The position numbers were made by a program, and so were the translations under genes. Shown here one piece after another: positions 26,664-34,964 of a DNA stretch of 57,601 nt (position 1 is the first letter of the stretch; each line of letters begins with the position of its first letter). The DNA lies in NCBI GenBank assembly GCA_023437715.1, contig JAEZFK010000051.1, positions 1-57,601 on the forward strand. Reading direction: 5' to 3'. This DNA is from Bacillota bacterium (lineage in GTDB: Bacteria; Bacillota; Clostridia; Lachnospirales; Lachnospiraceae). The notes below the pieces were generated by a model, which ran no database searches, was not told the DNA's origin, and saw nothing but the letters and a program-made list of their open reading frames with translations.

Positions 26664-26755
26664 ATGTTGGATGATATAGTTAAATGAAGAAGATAGTTTC
26701 GCCTTTATGGGATGATACGAAAATACGAAAAATTCAGAATGGGGATGGGTTCAGC

Positions 26756-26905
26756 ATGGACAAGAATTCTGTTTATAAAACAAACAGCTTCTACTGGGAT
26801 ACAAAAAGAAATGATTTTTTAGGAGCAATTGTGCTTCCTATGTACGGGGCATTTGTTTCAGAAGAAAAATGCCGGCTTTTTGGTGATGTTTCAGGGAAAA
26901 AGATG
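26756..26905 (+). pseudogene. N-terminal remnant of a class I SAM methyltransferase
   Basis: The first about 50 codons (MDKNSVYKTNSFYWDTK... to LFGDVSGKKM) match the N-terminus of a class I methyltransferase type common in Firmicutes. In those proteins this segment runs into the SAM-binding motif (LEIGCGSG). Here the SAM motif and everything after it are missing; the frame continues to 27277 with unrelated sequence that overlaps the ABC ATPase gene. The downstream 26906-27084 stretch holds a strong hairpin (26993-27000 / 27007-27014), possibly the end of the leftward transport operon, and nothing else I recognise. Confidence 0.6.
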
Positions 26906-27084
26906 TTTCCGAAAAGAGGCCTTAAAGGTGGGATTGACCGGATATTTCCTGTGCATGCAGCTCGTGAAAAAGGTGGATGTACACCGGAGTTTCTGCCGGG
27001 ACCGCCCCCGGCAGAGATAAGGGATGTGATTGGCAATCATGTAACTTGGTACACTTACGGAATAAAAGAAACCGGATGGAAACT

Positions 27085-27888
27085 CTACTGCCCGTTAATC
27101 AGCTGCAGAATATATTTCCTTTTCTTGCTGAATTCATCGGTGTACCTGGCATCATCTGTATTTTCCTCTGCCATGAACCGGCTGAAATGGCAGGGGAAAT
27201 CGGCCACAATTCTGCCGGGGCGCTTGGACATGACGAGAATCCGGGTTCCTAAGAGCAGCGCTTCATCCACGTCGTGAGTAATGAAAAAAATCGTCTTTCC
27301 GGTTTTCCACCAGATTTTTCGGATCAGGCCCTGCATCTGCTCCCTGGTTAACGCATCTAAAGCGCCGAAAGGTTCATCCATCAACAGGATTTCCGGATTA
27401 TTGATAAGGGCGCTCGCTATGGAGGCCCTCTGCTTCATCCCGCCTGACAGCTCATAAACCTTCTTATCTGCAAATTCCGTAAGTCCTACCTGCTCTAAGT
27501 AATCATCCACCTCTTCCTGTATCTTCTTTTTAGGAAGTTTTTTCATCATGGGGCCAAAGGCGATGTTCTTGCGCACAGAATACCATTCATAAAGGGGAGG
27601 GTGCTGAAACACCACTCCTCTTTGTGAATCAATGCCTTTTATTTCCTTTTCCTCTAACTTAACCGTTCCGCCGCTGGGGGAAATAAATCCGGCCAGGATA
27701 TTTAGCAGGGTGCTTTTCCCGCAGCCGCTAGGACCCATCACGCAGACAAATTCCCCGTGATAAATATTGAGGTTAATATTGTTCAGCGCGGGAACCGTAT
27801 TGCTCCCGTCATCATAAGAAAGGAAGACGTCTCTAATGGAAATCAGTTCATTGGCCGCTTCATAAAAGTTCCTTGACTCCTCTGCCAT
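27085..27888 (-). CDS. ABC transporter ATPase, SsuB/TauB family
   Basis: A 267-residue ATPase for a nitrate/sulfonate/taurine-type importer. Walker A is GPSGCGKST, the Q loop is in GVVFQHPPLYEW, the signature is LSGGMKQR, Walker B plus Glu is ILLMDEPFGALD, and the H loop is ITHDVDEAL. The ATG at 27888 is preferred because AGGAG sits 10 bp before it; an ATG three codons upstream is almost on top of that site. It is the third gene of the leftward permease, binding protein, ATPase operon. Confidence 0.92.
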   Translation of the reverse strand: MAEESRNFYEAANELISIRDVFLSYDDGSNTVPALNNINLNIYHGEFVCVMGPSGCGKSTLLNILAGFISPSGGTVKLEEKEIKGIDSQRGVVFQHPPLYEWYSVRKNIAFGPMMKKLPKKKIQEEVDDYLEQVGLTEFADKKVYELSGGMKQRASIASALINNPEILLMDEPFGALDALTREQMQGLIRKIWWKTGKTIFFITHDVDEALLLGTRILVMSKRPGRIVADFPCHFSRFMAEENTDDARYTDEFSKKRKYILQLINGQ

Positions 27889-27965
27889 TGCTTTCATTCT
27901 CCTTTTGCCGATTTTTCATACAGATTCCGGCATCATTTCATTTGCGGTGTATATTCCAGGTGCTT

Positions 27966-29099
27966 TTACTTGGAATGATTCTTCAGCGCCAGCTGGGCAA
28001 AGGAAGGATCGATGGCTTTCTCTATGGTTTCCCTGTCCGGCGCAGCCTTGATATTGCCCTGGGACTGATGGAAGTCTGCGATGGTCTTTAACGTATCCGC
28101 CAGACTTCCCTTTTTTTCAGAAGTCCCGAGATAAGTGTCTTCCAGCTGCTCTTCTCCGGATACCCAGATGTTATCGTCGATCTGTCCCTTGGCGCTTTCT
28201 TCCGAGATTCCTTCCCAGGCTGCAACAGCCGCTACCGCTTCTTGGGGGCTGTCATTGACCAACTGATTAGCCTTTATAAGGGCGTAGACATACTGACTGA
28301 CCAAGGTCGGATATTTTTCTGCGAAACCGTCGGCAGCTACTGCGATTTCCGGAATCAGGACTCCCTGCTCAGCCAGTTCTCCGTCATTTGTCAGGATACT
28401 GCCGTCTTTCCTGCATTCATCCAGAGCCGGACTCCATATATAAGCCGCATCAATATCTCCTCTGGTCCAGGCAGCCACAATGTCCTGCCCTCCCATATCC
28501 AAAAGAGTCACATCAGAAGCGCCAAGTCCCGCCAGCTCAAGAGCGTTTAAGAGAGCGTAGTGAGAGGTGGTTCCGAAAGGAGCCGCAATGGTTTTACCCT
28601 TTAAATCTGCCACGGTTTTCGCACCCGTCTCATTTTTGGCGACCAGGGCCTCAATATTTCCGCCCTGAACATAGGGGACGAAGACTGCCTTATATGGGAT
28701 TTTGTTTGCGATTCCAAGAGCAACGGGCGAAGAACCGAAGGAAGCCACATCCACATCTCCGGAAACGATGGCATTGTTAATATCGGTCCCGGCGGAATAA
28801 GTGACCACATTGACCTTCACATCCAATTCATCCAGATACTTCTTTTCCGACAAAATGGCCGATTCCGGGCCGCCTTCAATCAGAGCCACATTGACAACTT
28901 CCGGATAAACTTCCCCTGTAACAGGGTCTGTTGCAGCGCCGCTTTTGGCCCCTTCTGCCGCAGCCGTAGTCGCTGCAGCCGTGGTCTTTTCCGCCGCCTT
29001 TGCTGTGGTTTCATCATTTGCTTTTGCTGAGCAGCCCATAAGCTGTGCGGCCATAAGCGCCGCGAAACCTGCCGCTATTAATTCCTTTTTCCAATTCAT
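27966..29099 (-). CDS. ABC transporter substrate-binding lipoprotein, SsuA/TauA (NMT1) family
   Basis: A 377-residue lipoprotein. The signal peptide ends with lipobox LMGC (MNWKKELIAAGFAALMAAQLMGC), followed by a Thr/Ala-rich linker. The mature fold has VNVALIEGGPESAILSEKKYLDELDVKVNV, SGDVDVASFGSSPVALGIA and GKTIAAPFGTTSHYALLNAL, typical of binding proteins for sulfonates, nitrate or thiamine precursors. AAGGAG is 8 bp before the ATG. Ligand not determinable. Confidence 0.9.
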   Translation of the reverse strand: MNWKKELIAAGFAALMAAQLMGCSAKANDETTAKAAEKTTAAATTAAAEGAKSGAATDPVTGEVYPEVVNVALIEGGPESAILSEKKYLDELDVKVNVVTYSAGTDINNAIVSGDVDVASFGSSPVALGIANKIPYKAVFVPYVQGGNIEALVAKNETGAKTVADLKGKTIAAPFGTTSHYALLNALELAGLGASDVTLLDMGGQDIVAAWTRGDIDAAYIWSPALDECRKDGSILTNDGELAEQGVLIPEIAVAADGFAEKYPTLVSQYVYALIKANQLVNDSPQEAVAAVAAWEGISEESAKGQIDDNIWVSGEEQLEDTYLGTSEKKGSLADTLKTIADFHQSQGNIKAAPDRETIEKAIDPSFAQLALKNHSK

Positions 29100-29118
29100 C
29101 TGATTCACTCCTTTGATT

Positions 29119-29928
29119 TTAATATTTTCCTTTCCAAAATACGATCCGCTTTTCCAGATAAAGTAAACATCGGTCCAGCATGATCCCGGTGACTCCCATG
29201 ATGATGATTCCCACGAAGATCACGTCACTCCTTAAGTATTTGCTGGCGTCTAAAACCATCCAGCCAATGCCGGAAACCGCCGCCACCATCTCTGCCGCGA
29301 CAGAGGTCGCGTAGGCAATGCTCATGGCGTTTCGCAGTCCCACAAAAATGTCCGGAAGCGAGGCGGGTAAAATCACGTGCAGAAATATCTGGCCCTTTTC
29401 TGCCCCCAGGGTCTTGGCCCGGTTTATGTAATCCTGCTTTACCCTGGTGACACCTGCCACGCAGGAAACAAAAATCGGTGCGAAAGCCCCCAAAAACAGC
29501 AGAAAGATTTTGGAATTGTCCCCGATTCCCATCCAAAGGATGATGATGGTGTAGTACCCCAGCGGCGGAAGCGGACGTATGAAAGCAATCATCGGTTCAA
29601 ATACAGCCCGTATTTTTTCCGAATAGCCGCTTAGAAGCCCTAAGGCAGTTCCCGTAAGGACCGCGAATCCATAGGCGGTCAAAAGACGCCTTAAGCTGGC
29701 CCATAAATGCTGCCACAGGGTGTGTCCTTTGTATCCGTTACGCACAAGTTCCGCAAAACAGGAGACGATTTCCTCCGGAGACGGAATGATAATGCTTGAA
29801 ATCCGGTGGTTCCAGGTCAGTGCGATCCACAGTATGAGAATCACGCCGCCGGTAAACAAGCTGATGATGTATTTCTCCTGCAACCTTTTCGTAACTTTCC
29901 CTCCCTCTTCCAAACATATTAAACACAT
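29119..29928 (-). CDS. ABC transporter permease, SsuC/TauC family
   Basis: A permease of up to 269 residues with six membrane segments. The EAA-type loop reads YINRAKTLGAEKGQIFLHVILPASLPDIFVGLRNAM. It is the first gene of the leftward importer operon. The start is uncertain: the ATG at 29928 has no ribosome-binding site and lies inside a LysR-type palindrome (29912-29934). A GGGAGGG further in is followed by GTT ACG rather than a normal start, and the next candidate is a TTG at 29883. Confidence 0.85.
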   Translation of the reverse strand: MCLICLEEGGKVTKRLQEKYIISLFTGGVILILWIALTWNHRISSIIIPSPEEIVSCFAELVRNGYKGHTLWQHLWASLRRLLTAYGFAVLTGTALGLLSGYSEKIRAVFEPMIAFIRPLPPLGYYTIIILWMGIGDNSKIFLLFLGAFAPIFVSCVAGVTRVKQDYINRAKTLGAEKGQIFLHVILPASLPDIFVGLRNAMSIAYATSVAAEMVAAVSGIGWMVLDASKYLRSDVIFVGIIIMGVTGIMLDRCLLYLEKRIVFWKGKY

Positions 29929-29934
29929 ATGTTT
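29912..29934. promoter_or_regulatory. Candidate LysR operator, site 1
   Basis: A perfect inverted repeat with 8-bp arms AAACATAT and ATATGTTT and a 7-bp spacer. The core ACATAT-N7-ATATGT is the same as at 30973-30991 in the lysR promoter region. Confidence 0.6.
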
Positions 29935-30014
29935 AAATGTTTTTTGTTTTTACATTAACTGAAATCATTCTGAATTGGAAGCTGTTTTTCGTTCATACCG
30001 GGTATCGATTTTTT

Positions 30015-30914
30015 TCATGGATTCCGTTCACGGAGTGTTGCACGGATTTGGTTTAAGACAATTCGGTCCAGCTTCTTCATTTTATACTTGGTGCTTTCCA
30101 CATAGCCCACTTCAAACTCTAAGCTGCGGTCGGATATGGGGATACTGCGTATCAGCCCGCTTTGAATGTAAAAATCGCCGGCAGACATATACCTGGGGAA
30201 AAAAGCGGCGTAGTTTCCCTGGGTGATCATGCTTTTGATGGAATCTAAATTGTCTGTTCGGAATACGATCCGGGGAAGCTCCTCTGTGCCGATTAAATTG
30301 GTCAGTCCGCCGTTATATCTTTTGAATTCGTCCCGGTAAGCGATATACGGCTCTCCCAAAAGCTCTCCCCAGGTCATGCTCTCCCGCTCCCAGAAGGGAG
30401 AGCTTTTGCCGATGTACAGCATATATTCATCCCGAAACAGGGGAATATAATGAAGATCCGTACTCCGTCCCAGCTCTCCATAATTAATGAGTATCCCAAA
30501 CCTGGAGATACCGGCGGATACATCCCTGGCTACCTGGCTGCTCTCCCCGGTGGTCACGGAAAGCAGAATATTGTCCTTTTCAAGGCTCCGCAAGGTTCCC
30601 GGCACAATCCAGTCGCAGATACAGGGAATACAGGAAAAGGATACCTCCCCACCGTTTTGCCCGGAGCTTGTCAGTTCGGTAATGTCGTCCGCCGCCTTTA
30701 ATATCTCTTCTGTCTTTTGCAGCACCAGCTCTCCCGTAAGTGTGGGAGTCACTCCCGCGTTGGTCCTCCTTAGAAGCTCCGTCCCCAGCTCCTTCTCCAG
30801 ATTGATGATGGAGTAGCTGACCGAGGACTGGGACATGAAATTTTTCTCCGCCGCAACAGATATGGAATTGTATTTGACGGCTTCTTTAAATAAATATAAC
30901 TGCTCAAATTTCAT
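30015..30914 (-). CDS. LysR-family transcriptional regulator
   Basis: A 299-residue regulator. The N-terminal winged helix is MKFEQLYLFKEAVKYNSISVAAEKNFMSQSSVSYSIINLEKELG, with the recognition helix around MSQSSVSYSI. The C-terminal ligand-binding fold spans about 90-299. The start at 30914 is favoured: AGGAGGG is 9 bp upstream, while an ATG three codons earlier overlaps that site. It lies directly upstream of the sulfonate-type importer operon (86-bp gap) and likely controls it and its own promoter through the two matching palindromes. Confidence 0.9.
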   Translation of the reverse strand: MKFEQLYLFKEAVKYNSISVAAEKNFMSQSSVSYSIINLEKELGTELLRRTNAGVTPTLTGELVLQKTEEILKAADDITELTSSGQNGGEVSFSCIPCICDWIVPGTLRSLEKDNILLSVTTGESSQVARDVSAGISRFGILINYGELGRSTDLHYIPLFRDEYMLYIGKSSPFWERESMTWGELLGEPYIAYRDEFKRYNGGLTNLIGTEELPRIVFRTDNLDSIKSMITQGNYAAFFPRYMSAGDFYIQSGLIRSIPISDRSLEFEVGYVESTKYKMKKLDRIVLNQIRATLRERNP

Positions 30915-30972
30915 GGTCTGCATCCCTCCTTTCCTTTATGGAAATTCATGCCAAACTGTATAATACATATAT

Positions 30973-30991
30973 ACATATTTGATTAATATGT
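30973..30991. promoter_or_regulatory. Candidate LysR operator, site 2
   Basis: ACATAT-N7-ATATGT, positioned at the predicted start of the lysR transcript. It is identical in core and spacing to the site at 29912-29934, which suggests autorepression. Confidence 0.6.
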
Positions 30992-30999
30992 TTAGTCAT

Positions 31000-31028
31000 A
31001 CTATAACGAATTTATAAGAATCCGTCAA
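31000..31028 (-). promoter_or_regulatory. Promoter of lysR
   Basis: On the minus strand, TTGACG (31023-31028) and TATAGT (31000-31005) are 17 bp apart. The rest of 31029-31153 leads into the divergent phosphodiesterase gene; I see no clear promoter for it there. Confidence 0.75.
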
Positions 31029-31153
31029 GTACGATTAGGGTTATGGTCATTTTCGATGCCCCCGATGACTTTTTTGCTATATTCATTTAGGTGAAAAGTA
31101 TTTATGATATCAAGTAAGTTCATCTTATTATCAAATCATACAGGGAGGTATCT

Positions 31154-33205
31154 ATGAAACGACAAGCACGGACAAATAAGCTGATTATTCTGGGAATCGA
31201 CGGAATGGACCCTGTCACAGCGGACAGGATGGTAAAAGAGGGAAGAATGCCGAACCTGAAAAAATATCTTTCAAGAGGTTCGGCCCGCTCCGGACTGGAT
31301 ATGCTGGGGGCGCATCCTACGATCACTCCGCCCTGCTGGACCACCCTGGCTACGGGAGCCTATCCCGGCACCCACGGAATCACCTGCTACTGGCGCCAGT
31401 CCCCGGATAGTTTAGACGCAGTCGTCTATAATATGGACTCCAGAAGCTGCGTGGCCGAACAGCTGTGGAATGCCACCGTAGAACAGGGGCTTAAAACCCT
31501 GGTCTGGCACTGGCCCGGTTCTTCATGGCCGCCCACTTCCCAAAATCCGCTGCTCCATGTGGTGGACGGCACACAGCCCGGTTCCGTTAATATGGGAGTG
31601 GCTCAAATGGATTGGGAAAAGATTATTTATGCAGACAAAGAAACCAGGCATCTGCGTTTTGTACCTCATACCCAGAAAGCCGCCGGTGTAGGCTGCAATA
31701 TTACAGACTTAAAGGAAGTTCTGTCCTCCGAAGAGGAAGACGACGAGATGATGGAGCTCTGGTGGGGAGACGCCGCCAGAAAAGGCGGAGAAATCCGCAT
31801 CTATGTAAAGGACTTGGAAGACACGGAGATGATGATCGGAGCGAAGGTGGCCTATGACATGGTATTTTCTCCCATAGTTCCTGCTGTTGACTGGTCTTTT
31901 GATGCAGAGGACGGGCTGGAATTTACATTTCTCATTTCCGCAGGGCAGGAAAAACGCCTGGGACTCATCCCTAAAAACGAAGACGGCACCCGGGATAAAA
32001 TTCTTCTTTTCCGCTCAAAGAGCGATAAGGAGCCTTTCGCAGTGATACCGAAAGGGGAGATGGTTTCCGGCGTGATTGACTTTGCTGCGAAAAAGGGAGT
32101 GACGGCTCCCTGCTGCCGCTCCTATAAGATACTGGAAATGAGTCCGGACGGCACTTCCCTCCGCCTATGGATCAGCAATGCCTTAGACACCACCAACAGC
32201 ATGCTCTGGCACCCGGTTTCTCTCTATGACGAGCTGACCGGCGGCGTGGGCCCCATTCCTCCCGTCAGCCTGATCGGGGGAGAGGACGCCGAGCTTGTGG
32301 AGAAAGTATTTGAGCCGTCCTGGGATATATATTCCCAGTGGCAGGCGGACAGCCTGGAATATTTAATTGAGCGGGAGGGGTATGATGTGGTATTCAGCCA
32401 CCTTCATAACATCGACTGCGCCGGGCATCAGATCTGGCACCTGGGAAAGACCCTGGAACCGTGGAAGCATACGGACGAAAAAGTGTATCAAAAGCTGATC
32501 GAAAGGTTTTATGAGCAGACAGACCGCTATCTTGGGCGCTTCCTTCACCACTTGGACGAAGGGGCCGCCATTTTCATCGTTTCGGATCACGGCCTTCTGG
32601 TAGGGGAAAATGTACCGCCCATCTTAGGCGAGTACGGCGGACTCAATACAAAGGTTATGGAAGAGCTTGGCTATACAGTCTTGAAAAAGGATGAGAACGG
32701 CAGCCCCCTGGATGAGGTGGACTGGGAGAAAACCAGAGCCGTACAGATTCGGAGCAACTATATTTACATCAATCTGAAAGGCAGAGATTCTCACGGAATC
32801 GTCTCTCCTGAAGAAAAATACGACTTGGAAGAAAAAATCATCTCCGACCTCTATAACTATAGGGATGAAAGCACGGGAAAACGGGTGGTTGGCATTGCCA
32901 TGAGAAATAAAGATGCGGTGCTTTTAGGAACCAACGGCCCGGAATGCGGAGACATCTTCTTCACAATCGAAGAAGGCTATAACCGCCTTCACGGAGACGG
33001 CCTCACCACTGCCAGAGGCTATTTTCAGACCTCTGTTTCTCCGGTCTTTGTGGCTGCGGGAAAAGGGATCAAAAAAGATTTCATCACGGACCGGGTCATC
33101 CGGCAGGTGGACGTAGCGCCTACCGCCGCCATTCTCTTGGGCACCCGGATTCCGGCCCAGTGCGAAGGAGCGCCTATTTACCAGATATTAGAAGAGGAAT
33201 TATAA
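31154..33205 (+). CDS. Type I phosphodiesterase/nucleotide pyrophosphatase family protein
   Basis: A 683-residue enzyme of the alkaline phosphatase superfamily that uses two metal ions. Metal and catalytic motifs are visible: LGIDGMDP (Asp16), TITPPCWTTLATGAYPGTHG (probable nucleophile Thr58), HNIDCAGHQIWH, IVSDHG and LHGDG. Members hydrolyse phosphodiester, phosphonate-ester or related bonds; the substrate is unknown. There is no signal peptide, so it is intracellular. GGGAGG precedes the ATG. It is divergent from the LysR gene and may process the compound imported by the adjacent ABC system. Confidence 0.88.
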   Translation: MKRQARTNKLIILGIDGMDPVTADRMVKEGRMPNLKKYLSRGSARSGLDMLGAHPTITPPCWTTLATGAYPGTHGITCYWRQSPDSLDAVVYNMDSRSCVAEQLWNATVEQGLKTLVWHWPGSSWPPTSQNPLLHVVDGTQPGSVNMGVAQMDWEKIIYADKETRHLRFVPHTQKAAGVGCNITDLKEVLSSEEEDDEMMELWWGDAARKGGEIRIYVKDLEDTEMMIGAKVAYDMVFSPIVPAVDWSFDAEDGLEFTFLISAGQEKRLGLIPKNEDGTRDKILLFRSKSDKEPFAVIPKGEMVSGVIDFAAKKGVTAPCCRSYKILEMSPDGTSLRLWISNALDTTNSMLWHPVSLYDELTGGVGPIPPVSLIGGEDAELVEKVFEPSWDIYSQWQADSLEYLIEREGYDVVFSHLHNIDCAGHQIWHLGKTLEPWKHTDEKVYQKLIERFYEQTDRYLGRFLHHLDEGAAIFIVSDHGLLVGENVPPILGEYGGLNTKVMEELGYTVLKKDENGSPLDEVDWEKTRAVQIRSNYIYINLKGRDSHGIVSPEEKYDLEEKIISDLYNYRDESTGKRVVGIAMRNKDAVLLGTNGPECGDIFFTIEEGYNRLHGDGLTTARGYFQTSVSPVFVAAGKGIKKDFITDRVIRQVDVAPTAAILLGTRIPAQCEGAPIYQILEEEL

Positions 33206-33250
33206 ATAAGTCCCATGATATTTGGATCAAAAATTTCTTCTATGCATGGA

Positions 33251-33280
33251 TTGTATGTCGGTTCATAAAAGTGCTATAAT
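33251..33280 (+). promoter_or_regulatory. Promoter of the aldolase gene
   Basis: TTGTAT (33251-33256) and TATAAT (33275-33280) have an 18-bp spacer, 47 bp before the start codon. Confidence 0.65.
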
Positions 33281-33327
33281 AAAATCAGAGATGTTATTTA
33301 TTTCATTAAAAGGAAAGGAGAACATCA

Positions 33328-34215
33328 ATGAATAAGGAACAATTGGATCGTATCCATATGGGAAAAGGATTTATCGCCGCATTGGATCAAAGCGGAGGAA
33401 GCACTCCAAAAGCACTTCTTCAGTATGGAATTAAGGAAGACAGCTATTCCAATGAAGAAGAGATGTTTCATCTGGTACACGAAATGAGAAAGCGTATTAT
33501 AACGAGTCCCGCCTTTCGTTCAGAGTACATTTTAGGTGCTATCTTATTTGAAAATACAATGAATTGTACCGTGGATGGCCAATTTACCGCTGAATATCTT
33601 TGGGAAAAGAAAGGTATTGTGCCTTTCTTAAAAGTTGATCAGGGGCTTGCTGAACTTGAAAACGGTGTTCAGCTCATGAAGCCAATTCCTGATTTGAACC
33701 ACCTTTTAAAACGGGCCATAGAAAAAAATATTTTCGGGACAAAAATGCGCTCACTTATTAAAGAAGCAAATCCCACAGGAATTAAAAAAGTAGTTGAGCA
33801 GCAGTTTGATATCGGTAAGCAAATCTCTGAGATGGGACTGGTTCCCATCATCGAACCGGAGGTTGATATCCACAGCATGGATAAGGAAGAATCAGAAAAA
33901 CTGTTAAAATATGAGATTTTCAGTCAATTAGCCGCTCTTGACAAAACCGTAAAAGTAATGCTTAAACTTTCAATACCAGCAGAAGATAATTTCTACAGCG
34001 ATTTAATGGCGGAGCCCCATGTTGCACGGGTCGTAGCTTTGTCAGGCGGGTACACTCAAAGTGAGGCAAATGAAAAATTAGCACATAATCATGGATTAAT
34101 CGCCAGTTTTTCCCGCGCTTTATCCCAAGGCTTGACAGCCCAGCAAACAGACGAAGAATTCAACATGATGCTGTCAAATTCAATTAAGGCAATTTATGAA
34201 GCATCCATCACATAA
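33328..34215 (+). CDS. fda: Fructose-1,6-bisphosphate aldolase, class I
   Basis: A 295-residue enzyme that splits fructose 1,6-bisphosphate into two triose phosphates in glycolysis. The Schiff-base lysine is Lys213 in VKVMLKLSIP. GKGFIAALDQSGGSTPKAL and VPIIEPEVDI are family hallmarks, and the length fits the bacterial class I group. AAGGAG precedes the ATG. The gene is monocistronic, with its own promoter and a strong terminator. Its codons are noticeably more A/T-rich than those of its neighbours, so it may have been acquired separately. Confidence 0.93.
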   Translation: MNKEQLDRIHMGKGFIAALDQSGGSTPKALLQYGIKEDSYSNEEEMFHLVHEMRKRIITSPAFRSEYILGAILFENTMNCTVDGQFTAEYLWEKKGIVPFLKVDQGLAELENGVQLMKPIPDLNHLLKRAIEKNIFGTKMRSLIKEANPTGIKKVVEQQFDIGKQISEMGLVPIIEPEVDIHSMDKEESEKLLKYEIFSQLAALDKTVKVMLKLSIPAEDNFYSDLMAEPHVARVVALSGGYTQSEANEKLAHNHGLIASFSRALSQGLTAQQTDEEFNMMLSNSIKAIYEASIT

Positions 34216-34246
34216 TGGGGTACACTTTGCATTTGTTTTCCGTAGA

Positions 34247-34283
34247 AAAAAGCGCGGCCCCAGCGGGCCACGCTTTTTTTTCA
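34247..34283. terminator. Bidirectional terminator between fda and the flavin reductase gene
   Basis: A GC-rich stem (AAAGCGCGGCCC / GGGCCACGCTTT with mismatches, loop CAGC) is flanked by A6 on the left and T8 on the right. Confidence 0.9.
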
Positions 34284-34299
34284 TATCTTCCGGCTGATC

Positions 34300-34803
34300 T
34301 CAGTCCGCTTTCAGCACCTTAATGATCTCTCCTACAAAGCATTCATGGTAATCCTTGCTGGGATAGTTCTTTCCGTCCAGGGCTTTATCAATAAAGCCGG
34401 CCGGGTCAATGGTCTGCTTATACAGCTTGCGGCAGATGAGGACCAGCTTTGCTTCGGCAAAATAAGGGGCTTCTTCATCGAAAACAGGCGTCAGCCCGGA
34501 TTCCTTTTCCTTGTTCACATCACGTCCCGAGTGGGCCCCGCAGTAGGACAAAGCAGGCCTGTAGCTCTCCTCAAAAAAGTTTAGAGCATAACAGTCCTTT
34601 TTCTCAACGAATTCCAGCGTATATCTTTGAGGGCGCAGTACGACGAAAGTAATGTTTTTATTCCACAGCACTCCGGTTCCACCCCAGCTGGCTGTCATCA
34701 TATTATAGCTTTCCTGGTCCCCTGCGGAAATCAGGGTCCATTCCTTTCCTATCATGGTGATGGGGTCCATATTCAGTTGTGACAGTTCTGTTTCTCTTAA
34801 CAT
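34300..34803 (-). CDS. Flavin reductase-like FMN-binding protein
   Basis: A 167-residue split-barrel flavoprotein. EWTLISAGDQESYNMMTASWGGTGVLWNKNITFVVLRPQRYTLEFVEKK is the typical flavin reductase/HpaC-like fold, and ALNFFEE is also conserved. It probably binds FMN and transfers electrons, but a partner is not apparent. GGAGG precedes the ATG. It is monocistronic, convergent with the aldolase and downstream of the molybdenum operon terminator. Confidence 0.88.
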   Translation of the reverse strand: MLRETELSQLNMDPITMIGKEWTLISAGDQESYNMMTASWGGTGVLWNKNITFVVLRPQRYTLEFVEKKDCYALNFFEESYRPALSYCGAHSGRDVNKEKESGLTPVFDEEAPYFAEAKLVLICRKLYKQTIDPAGFIDKALDGKNYPSKDYHECFVGEIIKVLKAD

Positions 34804-34893
34804 TCTGATACCTCCATAATCTTTTAATTGATGCCCATAGTTCTATCATATTATAGAACCGGGCCGGATACAAGTATGAAGCCTTAATAATTT

Positions 34894-34952
34894 AAAAAAC
34901 CGCCCTCTTCCGGATCGCTGCTTTTTCTCAGCACATCCGAAAGAGGACGGTT
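34894..34952 (-). terminator. Terminator of the hydantoinase-molybdenum operon
   Basis: An 18-bp imperfect stem (16 matches) with an inner hairpin (GCTG / CAGC) is followed on the minus strand by U6. It lies 13 bp after the mocA stop and marks the operon end. Confidence 0.85.
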
Positions 34953-34964
34953 CCACAGAGCTTT

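Noticed and set aside
26684..27277. Complete 197-codon protein-coding gene
   Set aside because: Only about 50 codons resemble a methyltransferase; the rest has no family character and the 3' third overlaps the ABC ATPase gene on the other strand.
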